From Bacteroidaceae bacterium (lineage in GTDB: Bacteria > Bacteroidota > Bacteroidia > Bacteroidales > Bacteroidaceae): 32,776 bases of DNA. The position numbers and the translations under genes are program-made. The first letter of the stretch is position 1, and each line of letters opens with the position of its first letter. Below the pieces are notes generated by a model. It did no database searches and was not told the origin of the DNA. It worked only from the letters and a program-made list of their open reading frames with translations. The stretch is taken from assembly GCA_900770705.1 (NCBI GenBank), contig CAAGLF010000097.1, forward strand, positions 1 to 32,776, read 5' to 3'. Shown in pieces: positions 24,514 through 32,546 of this stretch.

Positions 24514-24600
24514 TACAACGGAGGAAGGAAAAACTTCAAAGCCGGAAGAAAAAAATTCAAAGGCGGAAGAAAAAAATACAAAGGCGGAAGAAAAAAATTC
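24514..24600. repeat. 21-bp tandem array R9 between divergent secDF and metG
   Basis: Four head-to-tail units start at 24514, 24535, 24556 and 24577. The last three are almost identical (core GGCGGAAG or GCCGGAAG then seven A). All face the same way, unlike most other arrays, and each A-tract falls at the same place in the 21-bp phase. The remaining 539-bp gap (24297-24835) holds the two divergent promoters and a 14-bp perfect palindrome (TTTCGGGCCCGAAA, 24419-24432). Nothing else was recognised there. Confidence 0.92.
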
Positions 24601-24685
24601 CGCCGCAGTTGCCGCACCACGACACACGCTTCGGCCGCTTTCCGGGAAAAATGGAGGGCAGGCGGGCATTTTCCACGGCCGGCGC

Positions 24686-24716
24686 TTTGCATTTCAAGCG
24701 GTTTAACGTACTTTTG
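24686..24716 (+). promoter_or_regulatory. metG promoter (-33 TTTG, -7 TACTTTTG)
   Basis: TTTG (24686-24689) and TACTTTTG (24709-24716) lie 19 bp apart, as in Bacteroidota housekeeping promoters. This predicts a leader of about 115 bases before the metG ATG. Confidence 0.75.
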
Positions 24717-24835
24717 CGGCACGGGAAAGCCACGTTCGGCCTCATTTGGGCAGCCGCGGCAGGGTGGGGCTGCGGACTCCCCGTTTCAGCCGTCCCCGTC
24801 CACCTCCATCCGGACTTTTATAAAACTTACGATAA

Positions 24836-26878
24836 ATGACAGAGAAAAAATTCAACCGCACACTCGTGACGGCAGCACTGCCCTACGCCAACGGCGGTGT
24901 GCACATCGGCCATCTGGCCGGCGTGTACGTGCCTGCCGACACCTATGTACGCTATCTTCGCCTAAAGGGTGAGGACGTATTGTTCGTATGCGGCAGCGAC
25001 GAACACGGTGTGCCCATCACCATCCGCGCCCGCAAGGAGGGGTGCAGCCCACAGGATGTCGTCGACCGCTTCCACAAGATGATCAAGGACTCCTTTGCCG
25101 ACTTCGGTATCAGCTTCGACATCTACTCCCGCACCACCAGTGATACGCACCACGCGCTGGCTGCCGACTTCTTCCGCAAGCTCTACGACAAGGGCGAATT
25201 CGTGGAGAAGGAGAGCGAACAGTACTACGACGAGGAGGCACATACCTTCCTGGCCGACCGATATATCACGGGCGAATGCCCCCACTGCCACGCCGAGGGC
25301 GCCTATGGCGACCAGTGCGAAAAGTGTGGCACCGCCCTGAGCCCCACCGAACTGATCAATCCCCGCAGCGCGGTGAGCGGCAGCCAGCCTGTGCTGAAGA
25401 AGACCCGTCACTGGTATCTCCCGCTCGACCGCCATCAAGCGTGGCTCGAGCCCTGGATTACGCAGCAGCACAAAGAGTGGCGCTCCAACGTAATGGGACA
25501 GTGCAAGAGCTGGTTCGACATGGGCTTGCAGCCCCGTGCGGTGAGCCGCGACCTCGACTGGGGTATCCCCGTGCCCGTAGAGGGTGCCGAAGGCAAAGTA
25601 CTGTACGTATGGTTCGACGCTCCGATCGGCTACATCAGCAACACAAAGGAACTGCTGCCTGACACATGGGAGAAGTGGTGGAAGAGCGAAGACACCCGCC
25701 TCATCCATTTCATCGGCAAGGACAACATCGTGTTCCACTGCATTGTCTTTCCCGCCATGCTCAAAGCCGAGGGCTCGTACATCCTGCCCGACAACGTGCC
25801 CGCCAACGAATTCCTCAACCTGGAGGACGACAAGATTTCCACCAGCCGCAACTGGGCCGTCTGGCTCCACGAATATCTCCACGACCTTCCCGGCAAGCAG
25901 GACGTGCTCCGCTATGTGCTCACGGCCAACGCTCCAGAGACAAAGGACAACAACTTCACGTGGCGCGACTTCCAGGCCCGCAACAACAACGAACTCGTGG
26001 CTGTCTACGGCAACTTCGTCAACCGCGCCCTGCAACTCACCAAGAAGTACTATGCGGGCGTAGTGCCCGCCTGCGGCGAACTGACCGAAGCCGACCGGAA
26101 CGTCATCGCCGAATTCAAGGACGTGAAGGCCGAAGTGGAGCGGCTGCTCGACCACTTCCGCTTCCGCGACGCGCAGAAAGAGGCGATGAACCTGGCCCGC
26201 ATCGGCAACAAGTACCTCGCCGAGCAGGAGCCGTGGAAACTGGCCAAGACGGAACCCGAGCGCGTGAAGACAATACTTCACCTTTCCCTCCAACTGGTGG
26301 CCAATCTGGCCATCGCTTTCGAACCATTCCTGCCGAACAGCTCGGAAAAGTTGCGCGGAATGCTCCGACTCGACACGTTTCGCTGGACAGACCTGGGCAG
26401 TACCTCGCTGCTCGCCGCCGGACACCAGCTGGCTGAACCCGAACTGCTCTTCGAGAAAATCGAAGACAGCCTCATCGAGGCACAAATCCAGAAACTCCTC
26501 GACACAAAGAAAGCAAACGAGGCCGCAGCTCTGAAAGCCGCCCCCATCCGCGAGGAAATCGCCTTCGAGGAATGGGAAAAGCTGGACATCCGCGTTGGTA
26601 CCGTGGCAGAATGTGAGCGTGTGCCCAAGGCCGACAAACTGCTCCGCTTCCTGATCGACGACGGGCTGGAGAAACGCACCATTCTCTCGGGCATAGCCAA
26701 ACACTATGAGCCGGAAGCGCTGGTGGGCAAGCAGGTTTGCTTCATTGCCAACCTCCCGCCCCGAAAACTCCGCGGCATTGAAAGCCAGGGTATGATACTC
26801 TCGGCCGTCGATCCCGACGGTACGCTCAGCCTCCTCACAGTTGACCGCAGCGTACGGCCGGGCAGTGAAGTGCAATGA
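24836..26878 (+). CDS. metG: methionyl-tRNA synthetase
   Basis: A 680-residue class I synthetase that charges initiator and elongator tRNA-Met. The HIGH-type motif lies in [12 protein letters not shown] (His23 to His26) and the KMSKS-type loop is KISTS at residues 333-337. A four-Cys zinc knuckle is complete (Cys148, 151, 161, 164 in [17 protein letters not shown]). An anticodon-binding helical domain follows. The C-terminus carries a fused EMAP-II/Trbp111-like tRNA-binding domain from about residue 573 ([20 protein letters not shown] through [13 protein letters not shown]). This domain order is usual in Bacteroidota. The start ATG at 24836 directly precedes [20 protein letters not shown]. 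Confidence 0.98.
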   Translation: MTEKKFNRTLVTAALPYANGGVHIGHLAGVYVPADTYVRYLRLKGEDVLFVCGSDEHGVPITIRARKEGCSPQDVVDRFHKMIKDSFADFGISFDIYSRTTSDTHHALAADFFRKLYDKGEFVEKESEQYYDEEAHTFLADRYITGECPHCHAEGAYGDQCEKCGTALSPTELINPRSAVSGSQPVLKKTRHWYLPLDRHQAWLEPWITQQHKEWRSNVMGQCKSWFDMGLQPRAVSRDLDWGIPVPVEGAEGKVLYVWFDAPIGYISNTKELLPDTWEKWWKSEDTRLIHFIGKDNIVFHCIVFPAMLKAEGSYILPDNVPANEFLNLEDDKISTSRNWAVWLHEYLHDLPGKQDVLRYVLTANAPETKDNNFTWRDFQARNNNELVAVYGNFVNRALQLTKKYYAGVVPACGELTEADRNVIAEFKDVKAEVERLLDHFRFRDAQKEAMNLARIGNKYLAEQEPWKLAKTEPERVKTILHLSLQLVANLAIAFEPFLPNSSEKLRGMLRLDTFRWTDLGSTSLLAAGHQLAEPELLFEKIEDSLIEAQIQKLLDTKKANEAAALKAAPIREEIAFEEWEKLDIRVGTVAECERVPKADKLLRFLIDDGLEKRTILSGIAKHYEPEALVGKQVCFIANLPPRKLRGIESQGMILSAVDPDGTLSLLTVDRSVRPGSEVQ

Positions 26879-26900
26879 CGCCCGAAGGAAAAAACCGCAC

Positions 26901-26946
26901 GTCCGAAGATTTTCGCGTCGGCTCTGTACGGCGAATTTCTTCGGAC
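26901..26946 (+). other. hairpin between metG and the M6 protease gene
   Basis: GTCCGAAGA (26901-26909) pairs perfectly with 26938-26946, and the stem extends imperfectly to 14 of 16 positions around a 14-base middle. No T-tract follows, so it is not a standard terminator. It may be a processing or attenuating structure in a metG-protease transcript. Confidence 0.5.
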
Positions 26947-26988
26947 TTATGGACACATACATCCACACAAAAAACCTTTATTCCAGAA

Positions 26989-29526
26989 ATGATGAAAATC
27001 AGAAGTCTACTCCTCCCGCTTTGTGCTCTGCTGACACTCTCGGCCGCAGCCATTCCGGCCAAACGCATACGCAAGAACGTCGTGCAACCCGACGGTAGCG
27101 TGCTCACCATCTGCCTGCAAGGCGACGAAAACCTCCACTATTTCGCCACTACCGACGGCCTGCCCGTGCGCCAGACGGCCGAAGGCTGGTACGTCTATGC
27201 CGACCTTACGGGCAACGCCCTCGTAGCCACCACGGAGGCCGCCGTTGACCCCTCTCTGCGCACAATCGTCCAGGCTGCCACTGCCGAACGCCTGCGCAAT
27301 GGTCTGCAACAGCGCCTTGCCGACGCACACCAGCAGCGCAGGCTCGCCCGCAAACAGCCTACGGCCGCACGTCCGATGCGGGCGCCGCAGAAAATCGGCG
27401 GACTCGTGTCTGAAACACCCTTTACCGGCTCGAAAAAGGGACTTGTGATACTGGTCAACTTCACCGACACGCAGATGAAGTCGAGCAGCACGTATGAAAA
27501 GTTCAATGCGATGATGAACGCGGAGAATTATACAGGACAAGGTATCGGTTCTGTACACGACTATTTCCGCGACCAGTCCTATGGCGTTTTCGATCTCAGC
27601 TTCGATGTAGCCGGTCCCTATACCTTGTCGCACAATATGGCCTATTATGGCGCCAACAGCAGCGCGGATGATTTCGACCAGCGTCCTGGCACGATGGCTG
27701 CCGAAGCCTGCCAGCTGGCCAACGCCGACGTGGACTTCTCCGACTACGACTGGGATGGCGACGGCGAAGTGGAGCAGGTATATATCATTTATGCGGGCTA
27801 CGCCGAGAGCTCCGACGCTGACGCAGACACCATCTGGCCGCACGAGTGGACACTCTCCGGATCGGAATACGGCCGCCAGCTCTACCTCGACGGCGTCGTC
27901 GTCGACACCTACGCCTGCTCGTCCGAGCTGAAAGGCAACAGCGGCTCCGAAATGGACGGTATCGGCTCCTGCGTACACGAATTCAGCCACTGCCTCGGCT
28001 TGCCGGACTTCTACGACACCGCGGGGAGCAACTTCGGAATGGACAGCTGGAGCGTAATGGACTATGGTTGCTACAACAACGATGGCGACGTCCCCTGCGG
28101 GTACACTGCCTACGAGCGCTGGTACGCTGGCTGGCTCACTCCCGTCGAACTGAACAAGAACGCCACCGTCAGCGGTATGCAGCCCCTTACCTCGCAGGCC
28201 GAAGCCTACATCGTATACAACGACGCCTGCCCCACAGAGTTCTACCTGCTGGAAAACAGGCAGCAGGAGAGCTGGAACGAATACGACGAAGGCCACGGTA
28301 TGCTCATCGTGCACGTGGACTACGATGAAAAAGTGTGGTACAAGAACACCGTGAACAACAACGCCAGCCGGCAACGGCTGACTATCATTCCTGCCGACAA
28401 CACCACCTCCAGCTACTCACTCGCCGGCGACCCTTTCCCGGGAACGAAAGACAACACCAAGCTGACCGACACATCCATCCCCGCCGCCAGTCTTTACAAC
28501 GCGGCTGCGGACGGACGCAAGTATATGGGTAGGCCCATCACCAACATATCCGAGGACGCCGACAGACGCATTTCCTTCTCCATAGCCGGCTTCGCCTCGC
28601 TCGAAGCTCCCGTACTGGCAGAGGCCTCCGACGTAAAAAAAGACGGTTTCACCGCCTCGTGGAGCGCTGTCGACGACGCAGAGAGCTATACCCTGGAGTT
28701 GCGTCCCGCCTCGGCCGTGAACGCAGAGCCCGTATTGGTACTCAGCGAAGACTGCAGCGGCTTTAAGGGCACAAGCAGCGGCAACGACAACTCAACAGAT
28801 ATCGGCAGCAATCTCGACAACTATATGCAGACCTCGGGATGGGACGGCTACAAGATTTTCAGCGGTCCCGCGCGTATCAAGATGGGCAGCAACAAGGCTG
28901 AGGGCACCCTCACTTCGCCCGTGTTGGCCCGCCCGTCGACGGGTATAGTCACCCTGTCTCTCAACCTCGGCATTGTCGGAACGACCGGTGGCGACCTGTT
29001 CTACGTCGGCCTGTACGACAGCAGCGACAGACTGATAGACAGCCAGCAGATTACCCTCTGCGAAGGAGTATCCACCTTTACGTTCGGCGAAGTGGAGAGC
29101 GACTTCTACGTAGAGTTCGTATCCTCCAACCGCGCCTATATCTACGGGATCTCCATCTACGACGGCGGCAACGCTGCGGAAGCGGAAGTGGCCGCTGCGG
29201 AGGATATCGTGGTCGAAGGTGTGACGGGAACGAGCCATACCTTCACCGCACTGCCCACGGATGCCTACCGCCTGCGCGTCAAGGCCGTCAACGGAGCAGA
29301 CAACTCGGCGTGGTCGAATGCCATCACCGTTGATCTCAACGCCGCCACAGGCATACATCCGGTTCCGGCCGACGGAAGCACTGCCAACGGTACGAACATA
29401 GAGATTTTCTCCATTGACGGACGCCACGTCTCCACCATCGGCCCTGCCAGGCAACTGCCCAATCTGCCCGCCGGCACCTATCTGCTGCGCCAGGGACAGC
29501 AAGTGAAGAAAGTGGTACTACCCTAA
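26989..29526 (+). CDS. secreted M6-type metalloprotease with type IX secretion sorting domain
   Basis: An 845-residue secreted protease. It has a signal peptide (MMKIRSLLLPLCALLTLSAA) and a propeptide-like region to about residue 120. The metallopeptidase domain carries the zinc site H330-E331-x2-H334-x2-G-x2-D340 (HEFSHCLGLPDFYD) and the downstream Met-turn-like SWSVMDYG. A fibronectin III-like segment begins near 545 (EASDVKKDGFTASWSAVDDA). It is interrupted by a jelly-roll-like domain (EDCSGFKGTSSGNDNS onward) and resumes near FTALPTDAYRLRVKAV. Residues about 785-845 form a type IX sorting domain (IEIFSIDGRHVSTI then LPNLPAGTYLLRQGQQVKKV). The start could be 26989 or 26992. An in-frame start at 26875 overlaps metG and is unlikely. 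The target proteins are unknown. Confidence 0.92.
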   Translation: MMKIRSLLLPLCALLTLSAAAIPAKRIRKNVVQPDGSVLTICLQGDENLHYFATTDGLPVRQTAEGWYVYADLTGNALVATTEAAVDPSLRTIVQAATAERLRNGLQQRLADAHQQRRLARKQPTAARPMRAPQKIGGLVSETPFTGSKKGLVILVNFTDTQMKSSSTYEKFNAMMNAENYTGQGIGSVHDYFRDQSYGVFDLSFDVAGPYTLSHNMAYYGANSSADDFDQRPGTMAAEACQLANADVDFSDYDWDGDGEVEQVYIIYAGYAESSDADADTIWPHEWTLSGSEYGRQLYLDGVVVDTYACSSELKGNSGSEMDGIGSCVHEFSHCLGLPDFYDTAGSNFGMDSWSVMDYGCYNNDGDVPCGYTAYERWYAGWLTPVELNKNATVSGMQPLTSQAEAYIVYNDACPTEFYLLENRQQESWNEYDEGHGMLIVHVDYDEKVWYKNTVNNNASRQRLTIIPADNTTSSYSLAGDPFPGTKDNTKLTDTSIPAASLYNAAADGRKYMGRPITNISEDADRRISFSIAGFASLEAPVLAEASDVKKDGFTASWSAVDDAESYTLELRPASAVNAEPVLVLSEDCSGFKGTSSGNDNSTDIGSNLDNYMQTSGWDGYKIFSGPARIKMGSNKAEGTLTSPVLARPSTGIVTLSLNLGIVGTTGGDLFYVGLYDSSDRLIDSQQITLCEGVSTFTFGEVESDFYVEFVSSNRAYIYGISIYDGGNAAEAEVAAAEDIVVEGVTGTSHTFTALPTDAYRLRVKAVNGADNSAWSNAITVDLNAATGIHPVPADGSTANGTNIEIFSIDGRHVSTIGPARQLPNLPAGTYLLRQGQQVKKVVLP

Positions 29527-29551
29527 GCCGACAGACCCCCCATCCCATACA

Positions 29552-29593
29552 GCCGAACGGGCCCGGAACTTCGAAGTTCCGGGCCCGTTCGGC
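29552..29593. repeat. 42-bp perfect palindrome between convergent genes
   Basis: Each 21-base half (GCCGAACGGGCCCGGAACTT then C) is the exact reverse complement of the other, with the centre between 29572 and 29573 and no loop. It lies 25 bp after the protease stop and 18 bp before the SpoU stop. There is no T-tract on either side. It could be a bidirectional terminator of an unusual kind or a protein-binding site. Confidence 0.95.
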
Positions 29594-29611
29594 ACATTGT
29601 GTCGGCAGCAG

Positions 29612-30142
29612 TCAGCCACGCAGGCGCTTGAAGAATTCCCACATCACGATACCCGCCGTCACGCTGACATTCAGCGAGTGCTTTGTGCCGTACTGAGGAA
29701 TCTCGACGGCGGCGTCGCAGGCGTCGACCACTTCCTGCCGAACCCCTTTCACCTCGTTGCCGAGCACCAAGGCGTACTTACGTCCCTGCTCCACGGGAAA
29801 GGCGGAGAGCGTGTGACTGCCTTCCACCTGTTCGACGGCCAGCAGTCCGTATCCATCGGCCCTGAGCGCCGCTAAGGCGTCGAGCGTGTCGGCAAAGTAC
29901 GACCATTGCACGCTGTCCTCGGCTCCCAGCGCCGTTTTGTGGATTTCCGGAGCAGGCGGTACGGCTGTAATGCCGCACAGCACGACGCCAGCCAGCCGGA
30001 AAGCGTCGGCCGTGCGGAATACGGAGCCTACATTGTGCAGGCTGCGCACATTATCGAGCACTACGACCAGAGGCGTCTTCTCGGCCGCACGGAACGCTTC
30101 CACGTCGAGGCGTCCCAATTCTTCGATTTGCAGTTTTCGCAT
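29612..30142 (-). CDS. SpoU/TrmH family RNA 2'-O-methyltransferase
   Basis: A 176-residue SPOUT methyltransferase that should methylate a ribose in tRNA or rRNA using S-adenosylmethionine. All three signature motifs are present: DNVRSLHNVGSVFRTADAF (motif 1), YALVLGNEVKGV (motif 2) and IPQYGTKHSLNVSVTAGIVM (motif 3), the last two forming the trefoil knot and cofactor site. It has no N-terminal L30e-like domain, as in small TrmH/TrmL-like members. The specific substrate cannot be assigned. It starts 37 bp after the EnvC-like gene on the same strand. Confidence 0.92.
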   Translation of the reverse strand: MRKLQIEELGRLDVEAFRAAEKTPLVVVLDNVRSLHNVGSVFRTADAFRLAGVVLCGITAVPPAPEIHKTALGAEDSVQWSYFADTLDALAALRADGYGLLAVEQVEGSHTLSAFPVEQGRKYALVLGNEVKGVRQEVVDACDAAVEIPQYGTKHSLNVSVTAGIVMWEFFKRLRG

Positions 30143-30179
30143 AGACTATGGGCTTGTTGGCAGGGAATATGGGCACACG

Positions 30180-31613
30180 TTACAGACCTATCCAGCTTTC
30201 CGGATTGAGTTTGGCCGTCTCCCGCCGCAACTGGAAGTGGAGCGTGGCATTTCCGGAGGCGTCGCGTGCCACGGTGCCAAGCGCCTGTCGGGTGGAGACG
30301 CGCTGTCCCTGGCGCACGGAGGCCGAGGAGAGATTGCAGTACACGGAAATGTAGCTGCCGTGACGCACGATGATGCCGAACTGTCCGGCAAAGGAGAAGA
30401 TGGCGGTCACCTCGCCATCGAAAACCGAGCGGGCCTGTGCGCCGGACTGCCCGGTGAGTTTGATACCTTTGTTGTCGAGCTGCACGCCACGCAGTCCCTC
30501 CACATTATACTGGCCATAGTGGCTCGAGATGGCGTAAGGGCCGGTGATAGGCACAGGCAAGCGACCACGGTTGGCTTCAAAATTGGCACTCAGCTTCCTG
30601 TCCGCATTGTCGGCGGCCCGGAAGTCGGGCGTTGCGGTGCGCTCCTCCTTGGCAGCGGGGGCAGACTTCTTCTTGGCAGCCGTCTTACCCTTCTTACCGT
30701 TGGAAGCGGCGGCCTTTCTGGCTGCCTCCTGTTCCCTTCGACGCCGCTCTGCCTCACGTTTCTCGGCTTCCTTGCGTTTTCGCTCAGCCTCCTTGCGACG
30801 TCGCTCGGCGGCAGCGATTTCTTCCTGAATGAGCCTGTCGATTTTCGCATTGAGACTGTTCATTTGCTTCTTCTGCTGGGCGATGGTGGCCTGCAGCTGC
30901 GACGACTTCTTCTGCAGCTCGTCGACCACCTGCTGGCGTTCCCGCTTCTGTCCCTCCAGTTTTTTCTGCTCGGTGCGTCCGTCGGCCAGGAGTCGGTCCT
31001 TCTCGCTCTTCGACTGTTGCAGTTCCTGCTGCTTGCGGCGCACTTCGTCCTCCTTCTGCCGGATGACTTCTCCCTGTCGGCGCTGATATTTCGAATAATC
31101 GCGTGCATAGCGCATCCGGCGGAACATCTGGCGGAAGTTGCCGGCCGAGAGGATGAAACTCCAGCGCGTAGCAGTAAGGCGGGTGCGGAAAGCGTAGTCG
31201 ACTGCCCGCTTATATTGCGCCTTGCAGGTTGTCAGATCGCGCTCCAGGCTGTCGAGGGCAGCCTGTTGCAGGCGGATGTCGTCGGCCAGGGCCGACACTT
31301 CGGTCTGTATGCCCTCCACGTAGTTCTGCTGGGCGGAGATCTGTGAGTTGAGCACCTGCAGGTTGTTGAGTTGCGTCTTGACATCCTTCCGGGTGGACTT
31401 CAGGAGTTTTTCCGACTCTCCGATTTTCGTTTTCAGCGTTGCCTGCTGGCTCTGCAACTTACGGATACTCTTGTTGGTCTGCGCCACGCTTACGGCACAG
31501 CCAAACGCCAGCCACAGCGCGAGGAGGACGGCACGCCTGCAGAGGCCTGAAGCCCCTGTGTGGCAGCCAGAGAAATACCGACGGAAACGGTTGGGGAGAG
31601 AGAAGATGCGCAT
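30180..31613 (-). CDS. EnvC-like murein hydrolase activator (coiled coil plus degenerate LytM/M23 domain)
   Basis: A 477-residue exported protein. A signal sequence ends near AVSVAQT. About 270 residues of heptad-rich coiled coil follow, including a very charged Arg/Lys/Glu stretch, then a C-terminal LytM/M23 domain. In active M23 peptidases zinc is held by HxGxD and HxH. Here the first site reads NKGIKL, the YxHL position is YCNL and the HLH site is TLHFQLR, so only one His remains. This loss fits EnvC-type activators of cell-wall amidases, not peptidases. The start at 31613 is preferred; 31655 is also in frame. It follows the DUF4292 lipoprotein gene and a TPR gene, a common Bacteroidota neighbourhood. 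Confidence 0.9.
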   Translation of the reverse strand: MRIFSLPNRFRRYFSGCHTGASGLCRRAVLLALWLAFGCAVSVAQTNKSIRKLQSQQATLKTKIGESEKLLKSTRKDVKTQLNNLQVLNSQISAQQNYVEGIQTEVSALADDIRLQQAALDSLERDLTTCKAQYKRAVDYAFRTRLTATRWSFILSAGNFRQMFRRMRYARDYSKYQRRQGEVIRQKEDEVRRKQQELQQSKSEKDRLLADGRTEQKKLEGQKRERQQVVDELQKKSSQLQATIAQQKKQMNSLNAKIDRLIQEEIAAAERRRKEAERKRKEAEKREAERRRREQEAARKAAASNGKKGKTAAKKKSAPAAKEERTATPDFRAADNADRKLSANFEANRGRLPVPITGPYAISSHYGQYNVEGLRGVQLDNKGIKLTGQSGAQARSVFDGEVTAIFSFAGQFGIIVRHGSYISVYCNLSSASVRQGQRVSTRQALGTVARDASGNATLHFQLRRETAKLNPESWIGL

Positions 31614-31665
31614 AGGGATTGTTTTCTGAACGAAAGTGGAGATTTCTGCGGACAACGACGGGTTT

Positions 31666-32511
31666 TCAGAGCGACATCAAGGCACGGAGCACGTCCTTCA
31701 CCTCGCGCCGACGGTACTTCGACGTCACGGTGGTGCGGGTGGGCCAGCCACCTTCGTTGTTCAGGCGGCTGAGGGCGGCGCGAAAACCAAATTCGCGGCT
31801 GCCCGCTCCGAAAGTCACGTCGATGACACCGGGGAAGGGCTTGCCGGCCAGGCGCTGGAAGTCCTCATATTTGCAGACCAAGCTGCCTACCTCCTGGGGG
31901 TTCTTGCTTTGTACGGTCACGCGGTCGATAGTGGCGTCTTTCGTGACCGTCAGGAAGTCGTACTCCAACTTCGGCGCGTCCGTCAGCGCCAGCAGCGTAT
32001 GTACGCCGGCCTCCGAGGCGCGGAAGTCGGCCAGGCAACGGCGCACGTCGGCCTGTCCCGGCACGAAGAGTTCGTTCCAGAAGAGGGACTGCAAAACGCG
32101 GAAGTCCAGCTGCGCCTGACTCAGGAAATCGACCTCTGCATATTTCGCTTGCACGTATTCATTGTTAAATCGCGTGATAATCAGCACATCCTCGGGCGTA
32201 AATTCGATTTTTCCCACCTCCATTCCAAGAAATGTGAGGGAGAGCTGGATGACTTCGTCGCGCTTCATGCGGAGGGAACCGCCTAGCGAGAAGTTTCTGC
32301 CGCCGGTGCGCAAGTCTACCGACATCTTGGCGGTAACGCACTCGGCAATCTGGGCATTAGCCACAACTTTCTGCTTGTAGGCGGCGTAGGCATCCACCTT
32401 TTCAGGGGCGGCAGCCTCCGTTTCGGACTTCTGCGTGTGACTGCCGGCGGCACAAGCTGTGAGCAGGAGCAGTGCGGCGACAGCAAGAAGGGGGAAGAGT
32501 ATTCGTTTCAT
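31666..32511 (-). CDS. DUF4292 lipoprotein
   Basis: A 281-residue lipoprotein with a typical signal peptide and lipobox LTAC (Cys20). The mature N-terminus (AAGSHTQKS) lacks the acidic SDDD tail seen on the other two lipoproteins, so it is probably kept facing the periplasm. The body alternates beta-strands (AKMSVDLRTGGRNFSLGGSL and IQLSLTFLGMEVGKIEFTPE), a pattern reminiscent of LolA/LolB-like beta folds, and matches the DUF4292 family known from Bacteroidota. The function is not established; a role in moving lipids or lipoproteins is a guess from fold-like features. It lies between the TPR gene and the EnvC-like gene. Confidence 0.85.
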   Translation of the reverse strand: MKRILFPLLAVAALLLLTACAAGSHTQKSETEAAAPEKVDAYAAYKQKVVANAQIAECVTAKMSVDLRTGGRNFSLGGSLRMKRDEVIQLSLTFLGMEVGKIEFTPEDVLIITRFNNEYVQAKYAEVDFLSQAQLDFRVLQSLFWNELFVPGQADVRRCLADFRASEAGVHTLLALTDAPKLEYDFLTVTKDATIDRVTVQSKNPQEVGSLVCKYEDFQRLAGKPFPGVIDVTFGAGSREFGFRAALSRLNNEGGWPTRTTVTSKYRRREVKDVLRALMSL

Positions 32512-32546
32512 AGGCTTTGTTTTTCCTGTATGGGGTTATCGGGGAG

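Noticed and set aside
24514..24600. CRISPR array
   Set aside because: Repeats are directly adjacent 21-bp units with no unique spacers, and no cas genes are present.
24412..24972. Possible Lys/Gly-rich repeat protein upstream of metG
   Set aside because: Its repeats are the translation of array R9, and it overlaps the metG promoter and start.
24962..26968. Long open frame (668 codons) on the minus strand opposite metG
   Set aside because: The metG frame carries every synthetase motif, while the antisense translation has no recognisable domain. GC-rich third positions keep the opposite strand open.
29552..29593. Ordinary intrinsic terminator
   Set aside because: The stem is very strong, but there is no T-tract on either strand and no loop, so the usual terminator model does not fit well. 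It is listed as a palindrome instead.
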